From NCBI RefSeq assembly GCF_001905735.1, contig NZ_LISW01000008.1:186001-250000 (forward strand): a stretch of DNA of 64,000 nucleotides, given 5' to 3'. This DNA is from Streptomyces sp. CB01249 (GTDB taxonomy: Bacteria > Actinomycetota > Actinomycetes > Streptomycetales > Streptomycetaceae). Below the pieces are notes generated by a model. It did no database searches and was not told where the DNA came from. It was given only the letters and a program-made list of their open reading frames with translations. The translations under genes were made by a program, and so were the position numbers. This document shows, piece by piece, positions 6,419-13,673 of the stretch. Numbering within the stretch: the first letter of the stretch is position 1; every line of letters starts with the position of its first letter.

Positions 6419-7468
6419 TCACCCCTGCCGGTCGTGCTCCGCCAGCCAGGCGTCCTCCGACTCGTAGTCGAACAGGCTCGTGCCGTACGACCGGAGCATG
6501 GCCGGGTACGCGTCCCGCCAGTCCCGTCCGGCGAGCTGCCCGGCGATCCACTCGACGGTCTCCGGCAGCGACTCGGCGTACCCCGTCACCGGCCGGTAGC
6601 CGAGTTCCCGCTCGGCCGCCGACATGTCGTAGACGATGGGGTGCGGCGCGCTCCACGGCGTCGAGCCGACGCCCTCCGGGGACGGGTCGCCGGGCATCAG
6701 CACCGTCTCCGTGCTCAGGCCCAGGACCGCGTCCACCGCCGTACCGATCTCCGCGACCGTCGGCGCCTGCGGATCGGCGGCGTTCAGCACCCGCGACCCG
6801 GGCCGGGCGGCGGCCAGCCGGATCAGCTCCGCCACGTTCGCCGAGTGGACCGGGTGGAAGCGCGAAGCCCCGCCGTACGCCAGCACGCGCCGGGTGCGGC
6901 CGTCCAGCCCCCGCTTGACGAAGTACAGCTCACGCGGCGAGCGGCAGTGCGGGCCGTGCACCGCGCCCGCCCGCAGCAGCGTGGCGGGCAGCGCGTCGCC
7001 GGCCGCCAGGAGATCGCGCTCCAGCCGGATCTTGCGCGCCGCGTACGTGTCCTCGCCCGGTGCCACGGTCGCCAGCGACTCGGGGATCGGCACCGGATAG
7101 CAGGGCGCCCCGCCCGGTTCGGCCTGGGTGTCGAAGCTGTGGCCCTGCTCGTCCTCGTACACCGCGCCGCTGGAGACGACGACCGCCGAGCCGATCCTGT
7201 CGGCGAGCCCGGTCAGCTGCGCGGCGTGTTCCCGCCCGTACGCCACCATGTCGACCAGGACGTCGCAGCCCGGTCCGAGCGCCGCCGCGAGTGCGCCCTC
7301 CTCGTCGCGGTCCAGGGCGACCGCCCTGACCCCGTCGTCCCACCGCTCGTCACGGCCTCCGGCGCGCGAGGCCGCCGTCACCTCCCAGCCGTCCTCCGAC
7401 AGCGCGCGCACAGCGGCCCGCCCGATCTGTCCCGTCGCTCCCAGCACCCATGCGTGTCCCTTGCTCAT
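6419..7468 (-). CDS. NAD-dependent epimerase/dehydratase family protein
   Basis: This 349-residue extended SDR-type protein begins with a Rossmann nucleotide site GATGQIGR (about residues 10-17). The usual YxxxK pair is probably YAARKIRLE (about 145). The C-terminal part contains EWIAGQLAGRDWRDAYPAML. The family interconverts or dehydrates nucleotide sugars or reduces ketones. No sugar biosynthesis genes are nearby, so the substrate is open. The strand and spacing suggest it may share a transcript with nothing else; the PlsC gene upstream ends 44 bp before it on the same strand. Confidence 0.82.
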   Translation of the reverse strand: MSKGHAWVLGATGQIGRAAVRALSEDGWEVTAASRAGGRDERWDDGVRAVALDRDEEGALAAALGPGCDVLVDMVAYGREHAAQLTGLADRIGSAVVVSSGAVYEDEQGHSFDTQAEPGGAPCYPVPIPESLATVAPGEDTYAARKIRLERDLLAAGDALPATLLRAGAVHGPHCRSPRELYFVKRGLDGRTRRVLAYGGASRFHPVHSANVAELIRLAAARPGSRVLNAADPQAPTVAEIGTAVDAVLGLSTETVLMPGDPSPEGVGSTPWSAPHPIVYDMSAAERELGYRPVTGYAESLPETVEWIAGQLAGRDWRDAYPAMLRSYGTSLFDYESEDAWLAEHDRQG

Positions 7469-7511
7469 GGCCCGAACGCTAGGACCGGGCCACCCCCCTG
7501 ACCAGGGGCGT

Positions 7512-8246
7512 TCACTGCTCGCGAATCCGCTGTCGGCGTCGCCGTTTCGGGAACCGGCCCGGCTGCTTCTCCCCGGCCGCCTGCTTTGCCTTCACCGCGT
7601 ACTCGTCCACGTACTCCTGCTCGGAGAGCCGCAGGATCGCGTACATGATCTCGTCGGTCACCGCCCGGATGGCCGCCTTCTCGTCCTCCAGGCCCGCGTA
7701 GCGGGAGAAGTCCAGCGGTTCGCCGAAGCGGATGGTGACGGGCTTGAGGCGGGGGAGGCGCCGGCCGGGCGGCTGGATCTCGAAGGTGCCGACCATCGCG
7801 CACGGCACCACCGGCACCCCCGCCCGGATGGCCATGACCGCCACCCCGACCTTGCCCTTGTAGAGCCGTCCGTCGTGCGAGCGGGTGCCCTCCGGGTAGA
7901 TGCCCAGCAGCTCGCCGCGCTCCAGCACCCCGATGCCCTCGCGGATCGCGGCTTGCCCCGCCTCCTTGCCCGACCGGTCCACCGGGATCTGGCCCGCGCT
8001 GCGGAAGAAGGCGGCCGTCAGCCGGCCCTTCAGGCCCGGGCCCGTGAAGTACTCGGCCTTGGCCAGGAAGGTGATCCGCCGCTTGAGGATCGCGGGCATC
8101 AGGAAGTGGTCCGAGAACGACAGGTGGTTGCCCGCGACGATCGCGGCGCCGTCGTCCGGAATGTGCTCCGCGCCCTCGATGACCGGCCGGAACAGCAGCC
8201 GCAGCACCGGGCCGAGGACGACGTACTTGAGGACGTAGTAGAACAC
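7512..8246 (-). CDS. 1-acyl-sn-glycerol-3-phosphate acyltransferase (PlsC-like)
   Basis: This 244-residue acyltransferase has motif I NHLSFSD (HX4D, about residues 41-46), an arginine-bearing second motif (GRLTAAFFRSAGQIPVDRSG) and motif III YPEGTRS. It transfers an acyl chain to lysophosphatidate in phospholipid synthesis. The N terminus FYYVLKYVVLGPVLRLLFRP is membrane-associating. I prefer the GTG at 8246 because GGGGAGAG lies just upstream and streptomycete homologues typically begin with a similar FYYVLKY stretch. An ATG at 8270 has no ribosome binding site. Confidence 0.9.
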   Translation of the reverse strand: MFYYVLKYVVLGPVLRLLFRPVIEGAEHIPDDGAAIVAGNHLSFSDHFLMPAILKRRITFLAKAEYFTGPGLKGRLTAAFFRSAGQIPVDRSGKEAGQAAIREGIGVLERGELLGIYPEGTRSHDGRLYKGKVGVAVMAIRAGVPVVPCAMVGTFEIQPPGRRLPRLKPVTIRFGEPLDFSRYAGLEDEKAAIRAVTDEIMYAILRLSEQEYVDEYAVKAKQAAGEKQPGRFPKRRRRQRIREQ

Positions 8247-8325
8247 GGTCTCTCCCCGGTCCGGCTCCATCAGCGGGTCGATGATGGAGACGTATACCCC
8301 GTGCCCGCCCGGCGACGCCGCGGCC

Positions 8326-9924
8326 TCACATCTGCGCGCCGAAGTCCTGCGTCCAGACGATGCCGCCGGGGCTGTCCTGGATGCCCACGCCCAGCTCCTT
8401 GAACGAGCAGTTCAGTATGTTCGCGCGGTGGCCCGGGCTGTTCATCCAGGAGTTCATCACGTCCGCCGGTGTCCGCTGCCCCTTCGCTATGTTCTCCCCG
8501 TACGTGCTCCACCGGTAGCCGGCCGCGGTGATCCGCTCGCCGGGGCCCGAGCCGTCCTGCGAGGTGTGCGAGAAGTAGTCGTGCGCGGCCATGTCCTCGG
8601 AGTGCCGCTGCGCGGCGGTCGTCAGCTCGTCGTTGCCGGTCACCGGCGAGCAGCCCTCCTTCGCCCGCTCGGTGTTCACCAGGGCCAGGACCTGTTCCGC
8701 GTCCGAGGGCGGGCTCGGCGCGGGCTCGGCCGGGGCCGGACGGGTCGCGGAGGGAGCCTTCGTCGCCGGGGGGCGCTTGGTCGCGGGCGCCGACTTCTTC
8801 GGCTTCGCCCGGTCCTTCTTCTTCGTGGCGCTCGGGCTCGGGCTCCCGGCGGAGTGCGAGGGCGAGGCGGACGGCGTCGCGGAGGCGGACGCCCCGGCCG
8901 AAGCGGTCGCGGTGACGGAGCCGTCGGCCTCCGGGGCGGTCGCGACGGAGACCTCGTCGCCGCCGTCGTCCTCCGTCGACAGATGGACGGCGGCGCCCCC
9001 GGCCCCCAGCACGCCCACCGCGAGGACGGACGCCACCACGGCGTTGCGCCGACGGCGGCGCGCCTGGTTCCGGCGCAGCGCCGCCCGGCCCGGCCGCACC
9101 GGCGCGTCCAGGGGCGTGCCGGCCGCGACCTCGGTCAGCCGGGGGGCCCGGCCCGCCCCGGCCACGGCGAGCGGGACCAGTGCGAGGCCCACGAGCAGGC
9201 CCTCGGCCGGCACCAGGCCCGAGCCGAAGCCCGAGCAGACCGTGCAGCCGCGCGCGTGCCGTGCGATGCGCTTGCGCCACAGCGGCGAGGGCGCCCCGTC
9301 CCAGCCGTTCAGGATGTCGTCCAGCAGGATGCACCGGGGCTGCGCCGCCAGCGCCCCCACCACCACGCGGGCGGTGTCCAGCTGCGCCTTCATCCGCTGC
9401 ACGCGTACGGCGGTGTGCTCGGGCGACAGGTTCATGGCGGCGGCCACCTCGGCCCGGGTCAGCTGCCCCGCCGCCTCCAGCCACCACAGCGAGAGCAGCG
9501 CCCGGTCGTCCTCGTCCACCCACCGGGTCGCCTCGGCGACCTGGCGGCGCTGCCCGGACAGGCCGAGCCGCAGGATCGTCACGTCCACGAAGTCCGCCGC
9601 CGGATCGACCCGGTCGTGGCCGGTGGCCAGCGGTTCCACGGGGATCGCGGCGGACTGCCGGTCGCGCCAGTGCCCGCGTATCTCGTTCATCGCGATGGCC
9701 ACCAGCCAGGAGCGGAAGCTCTCCGGACTCCGCAGGCCGGGCAGGGCGCGCAGCATGCGCAGGACCGTCTCCTGCACGACGTCGTCCACGTCCGCGTGGC
9801 CGTTCAGCGCGCGTCCGACGATGTTGTAGAGCAGCGGAAGACAGGACGCGACGAGTTGGTCCTTGGCGTCGGGGTCACCGGCTCGTGCCGCCTTGATCAA
9901 CGCCCGTTCGCGGTCCTGGCCCAT
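8326..9924 (-). CDS. ECF-type sigma factor fused to zinc anti-sigma motif, membrane helix and CAP domain
   Basis: This 532-residue fusion reads as follows. Residues about 1-170 are sigma region 2 (DVDDVVQETVLRMLRALPGL, then FRSWLVAIAMNEIRGHWRDR) and region 4 (LTRAEVAAAMNLSPEHTAVR). Residues about 215-225 carry HARGCTVC, the HX3CX2C pattern of zinc anti-sigma domains. Hydrophobic segments follow (LLVGLALVPLAVAGA; later VVASVLAVGVLGAGGAAVHL). Next come a long Ala/Ser/Thr/Pro/Lys linker and a C-terminal CAP/SCP domain (EQVLALVNTERAKEG, HSEDMAAHDYFSHTSQDG, YGENIAKGQ, WMNSPGHRANILN). The sigma part would be cytosolic and the CAP part outside. ATG 9924 follows GGAAGAG. It lies just downstream of the cellulase genes. 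Fused sigma/anti-sigma ECF groups are known in Actinobacteria; the ligand here is unknown. Confidence 0.87.
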   Translation of the reverse strand: MGQDRERALIKAARAGDPDAKDQLVASCLPLLYNIVGRALNGHADVDDVVQETVLRMLRALPGLRSPESFRSWLVAIAMNEIRGHWRDRQSAAIPVEPLATGHDRVDPAADFVDVTILRLGLSGQRRQVAEATRWVDEDDRALLSLWWLEAAGQLTRAEVAAAMNLSPEHTAVRVQRMKAQLDTARVVVGALAAQPRCILLDDILNGWDGAPSPLWRKRIARHARGCTVCSGFGSGLVPAEGLLVGLALVPLAVAGAGRAPRLTEVAAGTPLDAPVRPGRAALRRNQARRRRRNAVVASVLAVGVLGAGGAAVHLSTEDDGGDEVSVATAPEADGSVTATASAGASASATPSASPSHSAGSPSPSATKKKDRAKPKKSAPATKRPPATKAPSATRPAPAEPAPSPPSDAEQVLALVNTERAKEGCSPVTGNDELTTAAQRHSEDMAAHDYFSHTSQDGSGPGERITAAGYRWSTYGENIAKGQRTPADVMNSWMNSPGHRANILNCSFKELGVGIQDSPGGIVWTQDFGAQM

Positions 9925-10055
9925 GCTGTGCTCACTCTTCCGGAGTCCTGTTCTGGCTTCACGCACACCTGGGAGATGCGGCCCGGCCGGTGACCATAAC
10001 AAAAACCCGTCGCTCACTTGTACGTAAAGATGTCCGGCCCCGCGGGCGCGAAGAA

Positions 10056-10089
10056 GTCCGGCCCCGCCACAGAGGTGGCGGGGCCGGAC
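10056..10089 (-). terminator. Strong terminator after GH6 gene
   Basis: GTCCGGCCCCGCCAC pairs perfectly over 15 bp with GTGGCGGGGCCGGAC around a four-base loop. It lies 28 bp past the GH6 stop and before the sigma/CAP gene. It could also stop antisense transcription. Confidence 0.85.
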
Positions 10090-10116
10090 GGAGTCACCGG
10101 ATCATCCGGTCACTGA

Positions 10117-12246
10117 TCAGGGCGCGGTGCCCCAGGAGAGCGCACCGGCCGTGTACACGCCGATCTTCGAAGCGTCGGCGAACGAGGTGCCCGTGCCGTG
10201 GCTGTAGTCGTCCGCCTCGTTGAAGTTGGACCAGTCGCTCTTGTTCAGCCGCAGCTGCATCTCACCGGTGGAGGCGCCGGCCGCGAGACTGCCGCTGCCG
10301 AAGGAGACCTCCAGGTAGTGGCTGGCCCCGGCCGCCGAACCGCCCGACTTCACCGCCAGGCTCAGCTTCCCGCAGCCCAGGACCGCGTAGTCGCACGCGG
10401 TGCCGAAGGTGGAGGAGCCGGACTCGGGGGTGAACCAGTAGCGCAGCTTCACCGTGGACAGGTCCACCGCCGAGCTGCCGGTGTTCACCAGCTGGAGACC
10501 GAACCGGATCTGGTTGTCGGTCGCGGAGTTGTCGTTGTTCTTGTACTGGACCTTCAGCGAGCCCGTTCCGGTGCCGCCCCCGGCGGAGGTGGTGACGGAG
10601 AGGGCCGAGGAGGCCGCCGAGACGTTACCTGCCGCGTCCTTCGCCTTCACGGTGTAGCTGTAGGCGGTCGAGGCCGACAGGCCCGTGTCGGTGTACGAGG
10701 TGGTGGTGGTCGAACCCACCTTGGTGCCGCCCCGGTACACGTCGTAGCCGGTCACCGCCTTGTTGTCGCTCGACGCGGTCCAGGACAGCGAGACGCTGCT
10801 GCTGGTCTTCGCCGAGGACGTCAGACCCGTCGGCGCGGTCGGCGCCTGGGTGTCGTCGTCGCCACCGCCGGGGTTCTCGCCGCTGCCGTCGATCGGCGGG
10901 TAGGCGTTGCGGACCAGCTCCTGGAACTGCGCGGAGAACCAGTGACCCGCGACCGGGGAGTTCGGCAGCGCGCCCGTCTTGCTGTTGCCGTTGCGCCCGT
11001 TGCCCTCATAGGTCGGGTCGCACATCCGGTCCCAGCCCTTGCCCTCGTCGTTCTCCTCGGGCTCGCTGTTGCCGTCCGACTCCCCCGGGGGCTTCGCCCA
11101 CACATACGCGTCGATCCCGGGCTCGGGGGCGGCGGTGGGCCGCTCACCGATGCCGGCTCCGCTCTGGTTGCACCAGTTGCCGGCGTGGATGCGCCGGTCG
11201 ACGCGGCCGCCGTTGACGTAGTCGTCCACGCTGGTCAACGGGCCCGCCGAGGTGGGCCGGTCGGCGCCGCCCCAGCCGTTGCGGGCGGTGTCGATCAGCA
11301 TGCCGATGTTCGAGTTGAAGCCCTGGCCCACCAGCTGGGTGCGCAGCGCCTGGGCGAACGTCAGCTCATCGGTGTAGTAGTTCCAGTCGATCCACTTGGA
11401 CTGACGCACCGTGGTGCCGTTCACCGAGTCGGTGATCTTGAAGTTCGGCTCCTTGAGAGCCGAGTAGTTGGCCGTGTTGACGATGAATCCGGAGACATCG
11501 TTGACCGTGGCGCCCTCGGAGGTGGCCGCCTTCTTGAACTCCAGGCCCGCCGGGGCCATGTTGCTGTCCCAGCCGAGCCAGCCGTGGTGGGCGGCGTCGA
11601 TGTAGTTGTAGACGTTGGGAATGGCACCCAGGGTGTGAAGGGCGTAGCCGATGCCCTTCTCGTAGTTGCCGTTCGCCTTCATCGTCGCGCAGTCCTCGGT
11701 CGAACCGGCGGTACCGCCCGCGTTGGTGACGATGTTGGGCAGCGAGTCGGGCTCGATGATCGTGACGATGCGCAGGTTCGCGTACGCCGGGTCGGCGAGG
11801 ATGTCGGCGATCGGATCGATGTATTCGTCCTTGTACCGGTCGATCTCCGTGGCGCCGAGCTCACCGTGGGAGGCCAGCGCGGCACAGTCGCGTCCCGGCA
11901 GGTCGTAGATGACGACCTGGAACAGGTCCGCACCCTGGGCGAGGGCGGTGTCCAAGTGGTCGCGCAGGCTCCGCTTGCCTTCCGTGCCCTCGATGGCCGC
12001 GATGCGGTCCATCCAGACGAAGGCGGGCGTGTTCGCGATGGCCGCGCCGCCCGGCTCGGCAGCCGCCAGGGCGGACCAGTCCGGGTTCACATAGGCCTTG
12101 GCGCCCACGTAGGGGTTGTCGACCCGGGCCGCCGCCGCGTCGGCGGTGGTGGGGATCGCCACCGCCAGCGCCGCGCCCATGGCCAGGGCGGAGGCTGCGG
12201 CCAGCCTCCGGCGCAGACCTTGCTTGATGGTGCCTCTGGTACTCAT
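10117..12246 (-). CDS. Secreted GH6 cellulase (cellobiohydrolase type) with FN3 and CBM3
   Basis: This 709-residue exoenzyme has a signal peptide (about 1-38, ending TTADAAAA) and a GH6 catalytic domain (about 45-440). Its key segments are YDLPGRDCAALASHGE and IIEPDSLPNIVTN, both conserved around catalytic Asp residues, plus WAKPPGESDGNS. A fibronectin type III domain (about 468-553, APTGLTSSAKTSSSVSLSW) and a CBM3-type module (about 562-709, LKVQYKNNDNSATDNQIR to GALSWGTAP) follow. GH6 enzymes of this length with loop insertions are usually exo-acting from the non-reducing chain end. It is the last gene of the cellulase block; a 12-bp-stem hairpin separates it from the GH12 gene, so it may have its own promoter. 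Confidence 0.93.
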   Translation of the reverse strand: MSTRGTIKQGLRRRLAAASALAMGAALAVAIPTTADAAAARVDNPYVGAKAYVNPDWSALAAAEPGGAAIANTPAFVWMDRIAAIEGTEGKRSLRDHLDTALAQGADLFQVVIYDLPGRDCAALASHGELGATEIDRYKDEYIDPIADILADPAYANLRIVTIIEPDSLPNIVTNAGGTAGSTEDCATMKANGNYEKGIGYALHTLGAIPNVYNYIDAAHHGWLGWDSNMAPAGLEFKKAATSEGATVNDVSGFIVNTANYSALKEPNFKITDSVNGTTVRQSKWIDWNYYTDELTFAQALRTQLVGQGFNSNIGMLIDTARNGWGGADRPTSAGPLTSVDDYVNGGRVDRRIHAGNWCNQSGAGIGERPTAAPEPGIDAYVWAKPPGESDGNSEPEENDEGKGWDRMCDPTYEGNGRNGNSKTGALPNSPVAGHWFSAQFQELVRNAYPPIDGSGENPGGGDDDTQAPTAPTGLTSSAKTSSSVSLSWTASSDNKAVTGYDVYRGGTKVGSTTTTSYTDTGLSASTAYSYTVKAKDAAGNVSAASSALSVTTSAGGGTGTGSLKVQYKNNDNSATDNQIRFGLQLVNTGSSAVDLSTVKLRYWFTPESGSSTFGTACDYAVLGCGKLSLAVKSGGSAAGASHYLEVSFGSGSLAAGASTGEMQLRLNKSDWSNFNEADDYSHGTGTSFADASKIGVYTAGALSWGTAP
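10417..10472. repeat. 56-bp direct repeat inside CBM3 coding region, copy 1
   Basis: These 56 bases, within the GH6 gene's CBM3, are identical to 12687-12742 in the GH12 gene. They are part of a longer diverged repeat of about 440 bp that occurs four times, in the 3' ends of the GH6, GH12, GH48 and GH10 genes. Confidence 0.85.
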
Positions 12247-12312
12247 TGCGGCTCCGTGCTCCTCTCGTACGCCTGCGGAAACTCCCCGCAGACGGGTTCA
12301 TGGGGGGTGCTG

Positions 12313-12357
12313 CCCGATGGCGGGCTCAGCGGGGTGAGTGTTTGACCCGCCATCGGG
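12313..12357 (-). terminator. 12-bp-stem hairpin between GH12 and GH6 genes
   Basis: CCCGATGGCGGG and CCCGCCATCGGG are perfect inverted repeats with a 21-bp spacer, 29 bp past the GH12 stop. It probably terminates the GH48-GH12 transcript or protects its 3' end. A regulatory operator is the alternative. Confidence 0.55.
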
Positions 12358-12386
12358 AGTGGTGGGGTGACTGGCCGTTCAGCCGG

Positions 12387-13673
12387 TCAGGGGGCGGTGC
12401 CCGAGGACAGGGCGCCGTTGAGGTACACCCCGACCTTCGAGGCGTCGGTGAAGGCCGTGTTGGCGGCCCGGCTGTAGTCGTCCGCCTCGTTGAAAGCCGA
12501 CCAGTCGGACTTGTTGAACCGGAGCTGGATCTCTCCGGTGGCGGCCCCGGGGGCGAGGCTGCCCCCGGTGAAGCCGACCTCCAGGTAGTGGCTCGCACCG
12601 GCGGCGGTACCGGCCTGCTTCACCGTGTGCGTCACGTTTCCGCAGCCCAGGGCCGCGTAGTCGCACGCGGTGCCGAAGCCGGTGGCGCCGGACTCGGGGG
12701 TGAACCAGTAGCGCAGCTTCACCGTGGACAGGTCCACCGCCGTGCTGCCGGTGTTGACCAGCTGGAGGCCGGGCCGGATCTGGTTGTCGGTCGCGGAGGA
12801 GTCGTTGTTCTTGTACTGGGCCTTGAGGGCGCCGGTCGTGCCGCCCCCGCCCGGATCGCCGTCGCCGCCGTCGTCGCCGCCGTCCGGACCGGCGCTCGCC
12901 TCGAAGGAGAACTCCTTCATGCCGAGCCCCTGGCCGCCCTGCCAGATCTCGAACCCGGCCTCGGCGTCGATCAGGTAGTGCGCCGGATCGATCTGGCCCC
13001 GGCCGACCCCGTCGTCGATCAGGCTCTTCACGTCGAAGCCGGTCAGCTCGGTCGCGCCGCCCTGGAGGACGTACGAGATCACCTTCCAGCCCGACGCGCC
13101 GGGGCCGGTCCACACGTCCCAGGTCCGGCCGTCGAGCTGGACCGTCGCCGTGCGGGAGCCGATGGGCTGGACCCCGCCCCGGTGGTTCATCCAGATCATC
13201 AGCTCGGTGCCGTCCGGCTGGTCGTCGGTGACCGGCGCCGAGTTGAACCAGACGTCCATCGAGACGTTGTACGCGCCGGAGCCGACCTGGGTGGTCGACC
13301 AGTCGGTGCGTACGCTGCCCAGCTCGTCCACGCGCAGCGGCAGCCCGCTGTCCGACGTGCAGGCCCCCCAGTGGCAGCCCTTGTAACTGGACGGGTACGT
13401 CGCCGGGGCGCCGTTCGTCGGCAGGTTGAACGAGGACGTGGTGACGGACCAGGCACCGGTGTCCGGGTCGACGCCGACACACTGCTCGCTGTCGGAGTTC
13501 CACTCGTTCTGCTGGTAGAGGTATTCCCCGCCGCGCAGTTCGGTGGTGCCCCAGGGCGTGCAGTCGGTGACCGGCGACGCCGAGGCCGAGGACGCGCCCG
13601 TCAGCATCGACGCCGCGGCCAGGACCAGGGCGGCGGCCGCCCCGGCCAGCGCCGGCAGCGGTCGGCCTGTCAC
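12387..13673 (-). CDS. Secreted GH12 endoglucanase with CBM3
   Basis: This 428-residue enzyme has a signal peptide (about 1-32, ASMLTGASSASA), a GH12 domain (about 35-260) and a C-terminal CBM3 (about 280-428). GH12 marks are WGTTELRGGEYLYQQNEWNS, the nucleophile segment GTELMIWMNHRGG and the acid/base segment AGFEIWQGGQGLGM. The family cuts beta-1,4-glucan internally with retention. The start is a GTG overlapping the GH48 stop as GTGA, so translation is probably coupled to GH48. Codon use is like its neighbours. Confidence 0.93.
   Translation of the reverse strand: MTGRPLPALAGAAAALVLAAASMLTGASSASASPVTDCTPWGTTELRGGEYLYQQNEWNSDSEQCVGVDPDTGAWSVTTSSFNLPTNGAPATYPSSYKGCHWGACTSDSGLPLRVDELGSVRTDWSTTQVGSGAYNVSMDVWFNSAPVTDDQPDGTELMIWMNHRGGVQPIGSRTATVQLDGRTWDVWTGPGASGWKVISYVLQGGATELTGFDVKSLIDDGVGRGQIDPAHYLIDAEAGFEIWQGGQGLGMKEFSFEASAGPDGGDDGGDGDPGGGGTTGALKAQYKNNDSSATDNQIRPGLQLVNTGSTAVDLSTVKLRYWFTPESGATGFGTACDYAALGCGNVTHTVKQAGTAAGASHYLEVGFTGGSLAPGAATGEIQLRFNKSDWSAFNEADDYSRAANTAFTDASKVGVYLNGALSSGTAP
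12687..12742. repeat. 56-bp direct repeat inside CBM3 coding region, copy 2
   Basis: Identical to 10417-10472. Runs of identical DNA between paralogous modules, including third codon positions, suggest recent duplication or gene conversion between the CBM3 segments. Confidence 0.85.

Noticed and set aside
10198..12345. 715-codon open frame on the plus strand opposite the GH6 gene
   Set aside because: It is a GC-bias shadow: Val/Arg/Gly/Ala-rich, no domain pattern, while the opposite strand encodes a complete GH6-FN3-CBM3 enzyme.
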